From a virus: a DNA stretch of 35,264 bases. Location of the stretch: the IMG/VR virus record IMGVR_UViG_3300042382_000128, positions 1-35,264 of that record; one strand, 5' to 3'. The translations under genes were made by a program, and so were the position numbers. The notes beneath the pieces were generated by a model that worked only from the letters and a program-made list of their open reading frames with translations, searched no databases and was not told the DNA's origin. Of this stretch, positions 1 through 7,808 are shown one piece after another (the first letter of the stretch is position 1; each line of letters opens with the position of its first letter).

Positions 1-359
1 CAAGATTTTGGACTTTTTGCTGCTCTTGCGTACTCAGGTGCAAACCTTATATAAAGGTCTTCTTTGTTTGTTGGTTGTAATTTGTTTTCAATTTTTTTAA
101 ATTCTAATGGGGTTACAAGTGATTTCATGTAAGGAATAAAATCGTCACTGTCAGCAGTTGGAGGTCTATACAAAGTAGGATATGTAGCTATAACAATAGC
201 TGCCAATTCTTGGTCAAAAGTATTTTCTAAATCGCTTTTTTCAATTCTGCGTTGTCCTGTTTTTCTTAATTGTGTATTCAAGTATTGTGTTTCAAATGCT
301 TGAGCACGTTCTGGACTAGCACCTGCGGCTATTAGTCTTTGAGTTATTTTAGATGCCAT
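1..359 (-). CDS. Partial virion-associated protein (3' end outside window)
   Basis: The frame opens with ATG at 359 and stays open to the left edge, giving 119 visible residues that begin MASKITQRLIAAGASPERAQ. An AGGA Shine-Dalgarno-like sequence lies 5 bases before the ATG. The visible part is helical and charged, with no catalytic motif I can recognise. It follows two Ala/Gln-rich proteins in the late block, a position where podovirus-like genomes place internal (ejection) proteins, so a virion role is inferred from context. The gene sits 5 bases after the stop of its upstream neighbour. Confidence 0.7.
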   Translation of the reverse strand, partial: MASKITQRLIAAGASPERAQAFETQYLNTQLRKTGQRRIEKSDLENTFDQELAAIVIATYPTLYRPPTADSDDFIPYMKSLVTPLEFKKIENKLQPTNKEDLYIRFAPEYARAAKSPKS

Positions 360-364
360 AGTTC

Positions 365-1333
365 CTACTTTATTTTCTTGCCAAGTTTTTCAAATTCGGC
401 TAGAACCTGTGCTGCGGTTGCGTTTGGATTAGCTGCAGTAAAATCAGCTATTCTCTTTTTTAGTGCAGTGTTAGATGCTTTAACTGGTATAGCTGCTAAT
501 TGCTGCAATGGAGTTAAAGTTTTTTTGTCTGTATCAGTTTTGGTTGAATCAGCAAGATATCCAGTACCGTAAAGAGCAGCCAATGCATCTTTTATTGCTT
601 GGTCTCTAGCTGAAACCTCACGTTGTGCTTGTAGTCTAGCGTTACTAATTGTAGTTGCAAGTTCTTGCAATGCAGCAAGTTGTGCTGATTCTAAACTAGC
701 AGTACCTTGACCATAGATTGCTTCTAAATTAGCGAGCGAACTACTCAATCCCATGTTAGCTTCTGATTCGCGTGACTGCTGTCCTGCTTGTTCTCTTGCG
801 GCAAGTACATTTAACAATGAATTAAAGTTTGCGGCACCACCAGCAGCTTGTACATTAGCAACGTTTGCTGCTTCTTGCGCAACACCTGGGCTTACACCCT
901 GGCCTGCCATGTATTGAGTAAGACCAGATTGTGCAACCTGCGGCTGTGCACGCTGTGCTTGAGCAAATGCGGTTGGTTGATTTCTAGCAAGATAATTCAT
1001 CAAGTTAGAATAACCAGTTCTAGTTGCGCCTTCGCCTGCAGTTTTGCGCTTTCTTAATTCATTCAACAGATTTGTATACTGTGTACCAATATAACTTTTA
1101 CCAGTTGTTTCCTGTGTGTCAATTTCACCACTAATAACTTTTGGTATACCTAACCCAAATTGTGTTTTTAAATAATCTTCTTGAGCTTTAGCGCCAGCTT
1201 GTTTTCTAGCTAAAGAAGCCTCTGCCTGTCTTAATTCGTCTGCATATTTAGCTTTATCAAAAGCTAATCTATCTGCAGCGCTTTCGGGAGCAGCACCACC
1301 ACAAAGGTCTGGATAATCGTCACAAAATGCCAT
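365..1333 (-). CDS. Ala/Gln-rich helical protein, probable internal virion protein
   Basis: 322 residues, strongly Ala/Gln/Leu-rich and predicted helical from about residue 20 to 250. The N-terminus is short and Cys-containing (MAFCDDYPDLCGG). The C-terminal 40 residues are basic (ending KKIK), after a short stretch that resembles a helical repeat. No enzyme motif is visible. It lies between the 148-residue protein at 1341 and the partial gene at 1-359, downstream of the nozzle and fibre genes. Composition and place fit the ejected inner-core proteins of podoviruses, but this is inference; it could also be a tail-associated structural protein. Confidence 0.7.
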   Translation of the reverse strand: MAFCDDYPDLCGGAAPESAADRLAFDKAKYADELRQAEASLARKQAGAKAQEDYLKTQFGLGIPKVISGEIDTQETTGKSYIGTQYTNLLNELRKRKTAGEGATRTGYSNLMNYLARNQPTAFAQAQRAQPQVAQSGLTQYMAGQGVSPGVAQEAANVANVQAAGGAANFNSLLNVLAAREQAGQQSRESEANMGLSSSLANLEAIYGQGTASLESAQLAALQELATTISNARLQAQREVSARDQAIKDALAALYGTGYLADSTKTDTDKKTLTPLQQLAAIPVKASNTALKKRIADFTAANPNATAAQVLAEFEKLGKKIK

Positions 1334-1340
1334 AAATGTT

Positions 1341-1787
1341 TTACCTTAACTGCAGAAGTGCTCTCGCATCCTCTGCTATCTGTCTTGCTTTGGTTCTTTC
1401 AATATCACTTAAACCTGAGTCTAATCTGCTTTGAGCTTGTGTACCAGCAAGTTCAAAGCCCCTTAAACCAGTAGATAAATCTTCTCTAGCGTAGCCTAAA
1501 TTACGTTCTCTTTGTTTAGCATAATTTTCTAAGGCTTGTTTATAAACACCTGAACGTACGTTCATGCCCTGTAGTCCTTTACGGGCATAAGATGATGTTA
1601 ACTTTGGAACTTCGCCCAATCCACCAGCAGCAGTTCTACCAAAGGCTGCTTCTTCTAGTTGTAGTATTGGCCTTTGCCCACGGGTTTCAGCCAAATAACG
1701 TTGATAAGCATTAAGTGCTGCTTCTTGTGAGTACTGGTCAAAAAGGTTTCTTCTAGCCGCCTCATAAATTGTTGGGTCAAATGCCAT
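1341..1787 (-). CDS. Small helical protein, probable virion component
   Basis: 148 residues, Arg/Ala/Gln-rich, beginning MAFDPTIYEAARRNLFDQYS. Heptad-like patterns across residues 1-35 and 95-145 suggest coiled coil. It shares the MAF start and general composition with the 322-residue neighbour 7 bases downstream, suggesting two subunits of one assembly. The start codon is preceded by GGAG at a normal distance. Function is not recognised; a role as internal virion or tail-core protein is inferred from position only. Confidence 0.7.
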   Translation of the reverse strand: MAFDPTIYEAARRNLFDQYSQEAALNAYQRYLAETRGQRPILQLEEAAFGRTAAGGLGEVPKLTSSYARKGLQGMNVRSGVYKQALENYAKQRERNLGYAREDLSTGLRGFELAGTQAQSRLDSGLSDIERTKARQIAEDARALLQLR

Positions 1788-1830
1788 AAATTAAATCTCC
1801 TATAATACTACGTAAATATTACCTAATAAA

Positions 1831-2523
1831 TTATACTTTTGAGCCGCCATGTATAAAATTAGGATGAAATGTTGGTGGTAACTGGCTTGGAGCCTCTGGG
1901 GCATGATACTTGTGCCATTTATCATTGTAATCAAACATGGTTACCGCTGAGTATTTGGTTCCAGAAATAACTGGCAGCGATGCATGTGTGAAAATATAAG
2001 TTGATGGAAATATTACAATATCTCCAGCTTCAGGTTTAATTTTAAAACCAAGTTTTGTAAACTCTAATTCCCCACCTTCATAGTCATCATTTAAATACAT
2101 AACCGAAGACACGGTGCAAACATAACTAAATCCATGGTCACTGTGAGAAGAAAAGTGTTCACCAGGTTCGTATTTAACAAAGTTAATTGCTTCCATATAA
2201 TCCATTTTTATATTTTGAGATTCAGAATAATGATTTACACAACTTGTAATTATTTCTTTACATTTAAAATAAGTATCTTTTAAAATAGAAAGTTCATTTG
2301 GAATTAAATCTACATTTCCAGAACCTATTTTGCAGTCAAAACAATCTCTGTATCCTGGCATTCTTTTGTTATATCCAACAAGAGCTTCACTCCATTTAAA
2401 TGTTGGGTGTTTACTATCGATTAAAACATCATTTAATTCTTTAACAATTGATTTATCAATTGCAGATTTATAAATCTTAATCCCTAATCTAGGGTCATCT
2501 ATTGTAATGATATCAATATTCAT
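1831..2523 (-). CDS. 2-oxoglutarate/Fe(II)-dependent oxygenase, prolyl 4-hydroxylase-like
   Basis: 230 residues. The double-stranded beta-helix core carries the iron triad His127-x-Asp129 (in SHSDHG) and His180 (in FTHAS), with Lys190 in the place of the 2-oxoglutarate-binding basic residue. The segment YLNDDYEGGELEF (residues 143-155) is typical of the prolyl 4-hydroxylase (P4Hc) branch. Known members use O2 and 2-oxoglutarate to hydroxylate proline or other side chains; phages often carry such genes, usually with unknown substrate. Here it sits in the late virion block about 500 bases after a protein with an FPPD repeat and in a genome with two collagen-like fibres, so virion prolines are the natural candidates. 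That substrate is inference; a host or DNA substrate is not excluded. Confidence 0.88.
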   Translation of the reverse strand: MNIDIITIDDPRLGIKIYKSAIDKSIVKELNDVLIDSKHPTFKWSEALVGYNKRMPGYRDCFDCKIGSGNVDLIPNELSILKDTYFKCKEIITSCVNHYSESQNIKMDYMEAINFVKYEPGEHFSSHSDHGFSYVCTVSSVMYLNDDYEGGELEFTKLGFKIKPEAGDIVIFPSTYIFTHASLPVISGTKYSAVTMFDYNDKWHKYHAPEAPSQLPPTFHPNFIHGGSKV

Positions 2524-2565
2524 TAGTTTCCTTCGGTATAATTTGTAGTTATTATTTGTTGCATC

Positions 2566-2796
2566 TTACCACTTTTTTAAAGGACAAGTTGCTGCTTCTA
2601 TCTTTGTTTTAGCGTTCATAAAACAACCACACTGTTTACACTGACTAGTTGCTTTAATTAACTCAGGGCATTCCCTGCATATGGTCATACGATTATTTGC
2701 TACTTCCTCAGTTACCTTTGGTGTGTTAGGGTTAATAACATCCCATGGTCTTGTAGTTCCAAGCTTTTCTTTATACTTTTGCCAAGCTGATGTCAT
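2566..2796 (-). CDS. Small Cys-rich zinc-binding-like protein
   Basis: 76 residues. The C-terminal half holds six or seven cysteines in the order CRECPEL...CKQCGCF...CPLKKW, a compact zinc-ribbon-like arrangement common in small phage proteins. The N-terminus begins MTSAWQKYKEKLG. Its ATG overlaps the stop of the upstream 63-residue gene by four bases (ATGA), so the two are translationally coupled. It immediately precedes the 2OG oxygenase. Function unknown. Confidence 0.8.
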   Translation of the reverse strand: MTSAWQKYKEKLGTTRPWDVINPNTPKVTEEVANNRMTICRECPELIKATSQCKQCGCFMNAKTKIEAATCPLKKW

Positions 2797-2984
2797 GACT
2801 TAATAAACTTTCCTTCTTTGTAAGAATCACCCATTTGTATATTTTCGTTTTCATCAAACTCAACAATTGTTGGATTTGACTGCATTACTGCTATTGGAAG
2901 TTCTAAAGAAATAGGCATACTTAATATCCATGCTACTTCTTCATCGCAAACAAAAGCAAAGTTAACTGTTTTATTTTCTGTCAT
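2793..2984 (-). CDS. Small acidic hypothetical protein
   Basis: 63 residues, acidic (MTENKTVNFAFVCDEEVAWI...), with no motif I recognise. GGAG-like sequence precedes the start, and the stop overlaps the next start (ATGA at 2793-2796). It belongs to the small cluster between the FN3 protein and the 2OG oxygenase. Coding is supported by coupling and spacing, not by recognised homology. Confidence 0.6.
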   Translation of the reverse strand: MTENKTVNFAFVCDEEVAWILSMPISLELPIAVMQSNPTIVEFDENENIQMGDSYKEGKFIKS

Positions 2985-3012
2985 ATTACTCCTTCGATAA
3001 TATTATACTACA

Positions 3013-3606
3013 CTATTGGGAACAGTCTTCATTAGTTTGCACACAAAGTGAATCTACATAATCAACACAAACACACGGTGAGCAACCGGCTGGCTCACAG
3101 CCGACTGTTGTATAATATTCACGCAAGAAATATTTTTGTTTAGAAAAACCACGTATATCTTCACATCCGCACTTAAACAACTGGTTACCAGATAGATATT
3201 GATTGCAGGATGTACAAGCTGGTGGAAACACTGGTGGAAAGTCTGGTGGAAAGTCTGGTGGAAAGTCTGGTGGAAAGTTTGGTGGAACTGGTGGAGCAAC
3301 TGGTATTACAGCGTTTGAAGCACTAGAATAAGCACTAGTTGTTCCATAAGAAGTTTCTGTTCTTACTTGAAAAGTATAAGAAACGCCATTAGTTAAGCCG
3401 GTAACTGTTATCGGAGATGCTGACCCAGTTACCGCAACGCTTCCTGGAGTAGACAATGCTCGATAGACAACGGCACCACCTTTACCAGTATAAGTAGGTA
3501 CAGTAAAAGTAACTGTGGCTTGAGTATCGCCGCCAGTGGCAGTACCAATTGTTGGTATGCCTGGAATTGAACCACCAGCTGCAAGTCCCCCGATTGATAC
3601 TGGCAT
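3013..3606 (-). CDS. FN3-domain protein with FPPD repeat and Cys-rich tail
   Basis: 197 residues from the ATG at 3606, chosen because it overlaps the upstream stop as TAATG; an in-frame TTG ten codons earlier is less likely. Layout: a fibronectin type III-like beta sandwich (about residues 15-105, with the characteristic ITVTGLTNGVSYTFQVR), then a proline-rich stretch with tandem FPPD units (12-bp DNA repeats at about 3230-3285), then a 65-residue tail with ten cysteines. FN3 domains occur on phage tail and fibre proteins where they bind surface carbohydrate. The Cys-rich tail suggests metal binding or disulphides. A virion surface role is inferred from the neighbouring fibre gene. Confidence 0.8.
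   Translation of the reverse strand: MPVSIGGLAAGGSIPGIPTIGTATGGDTQATVTFTVPTYTGKGGAVVYRALSTPGSVAVTGSASPITVTGLTNGVSYTFQVRTETSYGTTSAYSSASNAVIPVAPPVPPNFPPDFPPDFPPDFPPVFPPACTSCNQYLSGNQLFKCGCEDIRGFSKQKYFLREYYTTVGCEPAGCSPCVCVDYVDSLCVQTNEDCSQ
3230..3285 (-). repeat. 12-bp tandem repeat encoding FPPD
   Basis: Near-identical 12-base units (plus-strand GTCTGGTGGAAA) run in tandem, with one or two divergent units at each end. They encode the Phe-Pro-Pro-Asp units of the FN3 protein. In-frame units can expand or contract by slippage without breaking the gene. Confidence 0.9.
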
Positions 3607-4208
3607 TAGGCGCTCAAGTCTCCCACTAGTACCCAAGTGTTTTCTGCTCTTTTAATTAAAGTAGCTGCTGACCATCGTGTACGTAGTTTTAATCCAGGTG
3701 TTCCGTCTATCGTAACACCAACTGTGGCACCAGCAACAGTTGTTTGACCTGTGCCAGTTTGCAAGATTGTTATTTGTGTACCAACTGGAAAGGCTACAGA
3801 TGAGTTTAAAGGAACTGTTAATGTTGTTCCAGAACCATTGTTCATTTCTACAATCTTGCCATCATCAGCTAATACTAAGGTATATGCACCAGCCGTTGCA
3901 TTTGTTTGAATATGATAAACGACATTAAGTGTTACGGCAATTGATGTTGCAGTTGCGTTGTTAATGTTTGGACTAGTTAAACTTAAACTTGTTCCAAGCT
4001 TTCCTGTAGTTACAGCTCCATTTGCAATCTTGCCTTCTATTATAGCAGAGCCTGCAATATCTTCTGAGTTGATTGCGCCGGCATCAAAGTTTGCTCCAGC
4101 TGATAAGTTTTCAACAAATGTTTTTATTACGTTAAAGTTTTGATTCATCGGGCTTGAGTTAATTACGTCACCCGGTGCAAAAACGGTTAATCCACTTAAT
4201 GTTGCCAT
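3606..4208 (-). CDS. Fibre protein sharing its C-terminal domain with the collagen-like fibre
   Basis: 200 residues. The N-terminal part (MATLSGLTVFAPGDVINSSP...) with repeated small beta/turn segments such as GAITSEDIAGS-like and GKIANGAVTTGKLG is typical of phage fibre shafts. Residues about 98-200 align with the last 103 residues of the 723-residue collagen-like fibre at 18697: shared landmarks are YTLVL-D, SSV-F--GTQ, G-GQTT, GL-LRT--S-AT and a final W---GD. This looks like a shared trimerising or receptor-facing tip. The start overlaps the nozzle-gene stop (TAATG at 4206-4210). Confidence 0.82.
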   Translation of the reverse strand: MATLSGLTVFAPGDVINSSPMNQNFNVIKTFVENLSAGANFDAGAINSEDIAGSAIIEGKIANGAVTTGKLGTSLSLTSPNINNATATSIAVTLNVVYHIQTNATAGAYTLVLADDGKIVEMNNGSGTTLTVPLNSSVAFPVGTQITILQTGTGQTTVAGATVGVTIDGTPGLKLRTRWSAATLIKRAENTWVLVGDLSA

Positions 4209-5953
4209 TACTTTTGGCTCCTTACTTTTCTTCTCTTAAATTTGTATGCGATTGAATTTAATCCCCATTGTCTACCAACCGTACCAGTCGTAGCGCCTGT
4301 TGGGCCGACAAACTCTAGTTGTGTAGCTTTAGCTCTTTTTAGTCTACCACCTCTTTGAATACCTTCTCTAAGGTCACTTTCACCAAACGTAGAAATGTCA
4401 AAAATTCCAGTTCCAAAAACTCCACCAGTAACAACTGGCATTAAGTCAATTATATGACTTGTTGTTATCAACTCAGTATTAAAATCATGATAAACATTAA
4501 CAGTTATTTGTGTGTTTTCATCTACTGGACGAACAACATACAAGCTTCTTACAAATGTTTTATCTTGCACATAACGGTCATCATAAAACCATGAAGTAGT
4601 ATAGTTTGTAGTAAAATCACCTAGTCCATTACCCTCTAAAATATCATCAGTTTGATTTTGTACAATGTTGTCTGAATAATCAAATTCATCTATATACATA
4701 ACATACTTAAAGTTTTCATCTGGATGAACCATTAGATGCCAAATTTCACCATCATCATCTGTCCAGTCACAACCAGACAATAATCCATATGGAAATATTG
4801 AATTTGGTGTTGCATCGTTTGACCATGCTGCTGATTGGTACATTGTGAATGCGCCACTTTGACCAATTGATGGGTCAAATATAAAATTCATATTAGGATA
4901 ATCAACTGCACTTCCAGTATTTCTAATATCAAAAGGAGCTGACATCCATAATCTATCATTAACAAAAGACAAAGTTAAATCAAATAGTCTATTAGCATTT
5001 ATTCTATTGGTATCAATAACTGGTTTTAAGCGGCTAAACAAATCTTGAATTCCATTACGATTATAAAATAACAATCCTGCTGGGTAATCAAAGAAGTATG
5101 CTCCACCAGCACCTTCAACTACATGTTGTGGGTATTGAATTCCTACAGTTGTAGAAAGCTCTACAAGCTGAAATGAATCAACATCATAACCCATTAACAA
5201 ATAAACTGCTTTAGGTTTAAATATTAATAACTGTCCATCAACTATTGCAAGTCCACGAATGCCTTCACCACCAGCAACAATGTCAATATAGTCATCCTGA
5301 AACCAATTCTCTGGTGAATTTTCATGTGACCAACGAATTCTATTAGGATGGTCAACTAGAGTTGGTGTAGCATCATCATTTAATTCTTTTGTATTAGCTA
5401 CAAATAGTTTATTGGCATGCGCTCTTACAAGTTCTGCGCGTGGCATATAACCACCAACTGGGTTTTGATATGGCTGCCATGTTGGACCAGATGCTAGTAA
5501 GGCTGTTGCGTATGTATTGGCATTATCCCATTTATACATTTGTGTTGCATCTTTGCCAAGAGCAATGTAAATTACATCAAGCCATTGTGTAACGCTTGCA
5601 CCATTAGTTGACTTTACTGCAAGGTCGTTTCCAGCAGAATATTCTATAGTAGAAAAATTAGAACCAGATGATTGATAAACTTTACCATCTGTTGCATTTT
5701 CTTTTCCTGTGTTTAATATTATTCTTGGTGTTGAATTATCTTTGTAGTTAAATAATCCTTTTGGATTCCAGTTACCACTAACTTGTGTAGTGTGTTTCTT
5801 TTTGTAGCCAGCGCGGCTAAATACGCCACCGCGTGGGTCTACATCAAGATTGAGAATAAATGGTGATTCATTCTTTGCTAGCTGAAATTGGTCAGCACGA
5901 AAGTTTAAGCCACCAGTAAAATCTCTAACTTGGTCAAAAAGAATTTGGGCCAT
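4208..5953 (-). CDS. Tail nozzle-like protein (tail tubular protein B / stabilisation type)
   Basis: 581 residues. The N-terminus has the pattern GGLNFRADQFQLAKNES...LNLDVDPRGGVFSRAGY (residues 15-51), characteristic of short-tail nozzle or DNA-stabilisation proteins of podoviruses (T7 gp12 / P22 gp10 type). The rest is beta-rich, consistent with a propeller. The preceding gene is the adaptor-like protein, matching the usual gp11-gp12 order. The C-terminus is strongly basic (KFKRRKVRSQK). Role: forms the distal tube of the short tail and closes the DNA channel. Assignment rests on motif and gene order; individual residues cannot be tied to structure here. Confidence 0.75.
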   Translation of the reverse strand: MAQILFDQVRDFTGGLNFRADQFQLAKNESPFILNLDVDPRGGVFSRAGYKKKHTTQVSGNWNPKGLFNYKDNSTPRIILNTGKENATDGKVYQSSGSNFSTIEYSAGNDLAVKSTNGASVTQWLDVIYIALGKDATQMYKWDNANTYATALLASGPTWQPYQNPVGGYMPRAELVRAHANKLFVANTKELNDDATPTLVDHPNRIRWSHENSPENWFQDDYIDIVAGGEGIRGLAIVDGQLLIFKPKAVYLLMGYDVDSFQLVELSTTVGIQYPQHVVEGAGGAYFFDYPAGLLFYNRNGIQDLFSRLKPVIDTNRINANRLFDLTLSFVNDRLWMSAPFDIRNTGSAVDYPNMNFIFDPSIGQSGAFTMYQSAAWSNDATPNSIFPYGLLSGCDWTDDDGEIWHLMVHPDENFKYVMYIDEFDYSDNIVQNQTDDILEGNGLGDFTTNYTTSWFYDDRYVQDKTFVRSLYVVRPVDENTQITVNVYHDFNTELITTSHIIDLMPVVTGGVFGTGIFDISTFGESDLREGIQRGGRLKRAKATQLEFVGPTGATTGTVGRQWGLNSIAYKFKRRKVRSQK

Positions 5954-6769
5954 TTAGAATGCTACTCCAAGTGGGTTTGGACTACCTGGCAATACGCGCA
6001 TATTTGAAGCATCCGACCACCACCAGTCATACTGGCTAAGTTGCAATCCACCAGACATAATAAGTTGACGGTTGCTTGATGGAGCGGTAAGGTTTCCTTG
6101 AATAATTGCGATGCCTCTTTCAAAGCTACGCATATATTCATTGGCCATCTCTGGGTCTTCCTGGAATTGGAAGATGCGAGCCATAACATAGTTAACTAGT
6201 GGCAATTGCAATTGTGGCGAAATATCAATTGGGTCGTTTTCATCTTGCATCCATTCTAAGGATGGGTTGCGAAAACCTCTGAGAGTAATAGCATAAACAT
6301 CATTAGGTTTTGGCCAAAGATTTAACTGGTCAGCCCATATAGAAAAGTATGCTGGAATATCTGCTTGGTCTTGACTACCAACCCAAATTGATTCACACTT
6401 TGCTTGGTCTTGATATATTAAGGCATTGCCTTGACCATTGTTACCAGCTGATGGACCATTATTAACAACTGCAGTTATTTGTGATATATCAGTAATTGCT
6501 TTTGGTGTTCCTGATGATGGTTGAAATTGAGCAAATGTTGCATATGCTCTTTGATTTGCAGTAGTTGTAAAAGTATAAGTTGTTTGGTAATACGGCCAAC
6601 GATTACTTAAGGCTACAACTTTTTGAAAACCTTCTTTAATAAAACCATTAACAAGGTCTGTTGAGATATCGTCATTTTCATCAAAGCCAATATCTAAGTC
6701 AGAAAGTTCGCCAACAAACGTGCGCATTTGCGCAAGCGTAAGGTTAGCATTAGAAAAGTTTATAGCCAT
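5954..6769 (-). CDS. Head-tail adaptor-like protein (tail tubular protein A type)
   Basis: 271 residues. The N-terminal helical segment (LTLAQMRTFVGELSDLDIGF...LVNGFIKEGFQKVVALSNRWPY) is typical of connector/adaptor proteins that dock to the portal. A central part (residues about 120-200) alternates beta and helix, with LNLWPKPNDVYAITLRGFRNP. It is directly followed by the nozzle-like gene (stop then start, TAAATG), the conserved order of podovirus tails. Expected role: ring between portal and nozzle. Homology is judged by pattern. Confidence 0.7.
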   Translation of the reverse strand: MAINFSNANLTLAQMRTFVGELSDLDIGFDENDDISTDLVNGFIKEGFQKVVALSNRWPYYQTTYTFTTTANQRAYATFAQFQPSSGTPKAITDISQITAVVNNGPSAGNNGQGNALIYQDQAKCESIWVGSQDQADIPAYFSIWADQLNLWPKPNDVYAITLRGFRNPSLEWMQDENDPIDISPQLQLPLVNYVMARIFQFQEDPEMANEYMRSFERGIAIIQGNLTAPSSNRQLIMSGGLQLSQYDWWWSDASNMRVLPGSPNPLGVAF

Positions 6770-6779
6770 TTTTTACTTC

Positions 6780-7091
6780 CTATTCTGGAGAAGTCTCTTT
6801 ATTATTTTCTTCTTTTTCACCAAGTTTGTTTAGTGCGTTCAAATGACCAATGCAATAGTCTGTGCCTTTTGCTTTTGGTGCCTTGCATTCTTCTTCTTTT
6901 TTATTCATTGCTTGGCATAAACCACGCTTATAATGTACGCCACCGTAAGCAATACCTGATGGTGGAGCAATCTCTACACCCGAGCCGTGATAAGCTAAAC
7001 GACCGTTACCCACATGGCGAGCTCCTTCTACATATCCATATGGTTGTGTGCCAGCTAATCCCTGGCTTTGGCTTTGGAATTCTTTATTCAT
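6780..7091 (-). CDS. Small protein with C-terminal Cys/His zinc-binding-like motif
   Basis: 103 residues. A Gly/Tyr-rich N-terminal half (MNKEFQSQSQGLAGTQPYGY...) is followed at residues about 58-85 by a C...C...C-x2-H motif (LCQAMNKKEEECKAPKAKGTDYCIGHL) that looks metal-binding. The tail is acidic. It lies between the hairpin after the decoration gene and the adaptor gene. GGAG precedes the ATG. A structural or assembly role is possible; no function recognised. Confidence 0.7.
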   Translation of the reverse strand: MNKEFQSQSQGLAGTQPYGYVEGARHVGNGRLAYHGSGVEIAPPSGIAYGGVHYKRGLCQAMNKKEEECKAPKAKGTDYCIGHLNALNKLGEKEENNKETSPE

Positions 7092-7130
7092 ATTTGTCTC
7101 CTTCGTTAAAAGTATCTTAATTGTAGAACA

Positions 7131-7158
7131 TGCCAGCAGAGGTTACCCCCTGCTGGCA
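7131..7158 (-). other. Intergenic RNA hairpin after capsid/decoration genes
   Basis: A perfect 9-bp stem (TGCCAGCAG/CTGCTGGCA) with a 10-base loop lies 20 bases beyond the stop of the 159-residue gene. No clear U-run follows on the minus strand, so it is better described as an RNA stem-loop (partial terminator, processing or stability element) than as a classical terminator. Its place after the capsid genes matches the position of the late terminator in T7-like phages. Confidence 0.6.
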
Positions 7159-7177
7159 CGTGTCCTAGGTAGCTAGA

Positions 7178-7657
7178 TTAATCGTTGTCGCCAACAAAAA
7201 TGCGCTTCCAGTTCATGGTGGAGATTCCACCCTTTGCTATAATGGTGCTTGCGTTTTCTGCGATGCCGCTAACTCCAATGAAGCCATCTGCTGATGGTGT
7301 GATTACACCATGAATAAATGCTTGGTTCAAACCAGTTGCAAGTGCAACCGAAGCTGAACCATGGTCTGGAGTGTCAATTGCTACAGCAGCTGTGCGAACA
7401 ACTGTTGTTGCATCAGTATTGTATTCTGAAATGAATGCAATTGCTGTTGGGGTTGCAGATGCAGTAATTGAAAAGGCTGCTCCGTCAGTTGCTGCGGCTG
7501 CCGAGTAAGCAATACGAGCATCAAACTCGTATGTTTCTCCAGCTTTGCCATAGAAACCAAAGTCACCTGAATCAAGTGCTGCGTATGAAACGCCGACCGT
7601 TACGTCAGCTGCGAGAACGTTTGTGCGTTCTACGATGAATTTATTATTTGTTGCCAT
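7178..7657 (-). CDS. Probable capsid decoration / head-associated protein
   Basis: 159 residues, beta-rich and Ala/Thr/Ser/Gly-rich, with no charge clusters. The segment ETYEFDARIAYSAAAATDGAAFSITA (residues about 40-65) resembles small immunoglobulin-like or jelly-roll virion proteins. It is the first gene after the major capsid gene, the usual place for a decoration or head-fibre protein, and is bracketed by two RNA hairpins. Start chosen at the first ATG, with GGAG upstream. Function is inferred from location and composition. Confidence 0.65.
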   Translation of the reverse strand: MATNNKFIVERTNVLAADVTVGVSYAALDSGDFGFYGKAGETYEFDARIAYSAAAATDGAAFSITASATPTAIAFISEYNTDATTVVRTAAVAIDTPDHGSASVALATGLNQAFIHGVITPSADGFIGVSGIAENASTIIAKGGISTMNWKRIFVGDND

Positions 7658-7740
7658 AGTTGTATGTCTCCTTGCCTTTCGGCAGATACCTAACTAATGT
7701 TTTTATTAATTAGAATTTGTTTTTTGTTTTTATAAATAGC

Positions 7741-7792
7741 TGGCACTGGGAGAGTTGCCCGAAGGATGACAACCTTTAAACTCCCAGCACCA
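7741..7792 (-). other. Strand-specific RNA hairpin after the major capsid gene
   Basis: On the minus-strand RNA a 12-bp outer stem (TGGTGCTGGGAG...) closes fully with two G-U wobbles. The same positions are C-A mismatches on the plus strand, so the structure belongs to the late transcript. The loop contains a second small stem (GUUG/CAAC) and a C(UUCG)G tetraloop. There is no following U-run. It sits between the capsid stop and the decoration gene, and could set the relative abundance of their mRNA. Confidence 0.65.
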
Positions 7793-7808
7793 ACTACATC
7801 TTTAGCTA

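Noticed and set aside
3225-3290. CRISPR-like array
   Set aside because: Units are 12 bp, contiguous, without spacers and in a coding frame.
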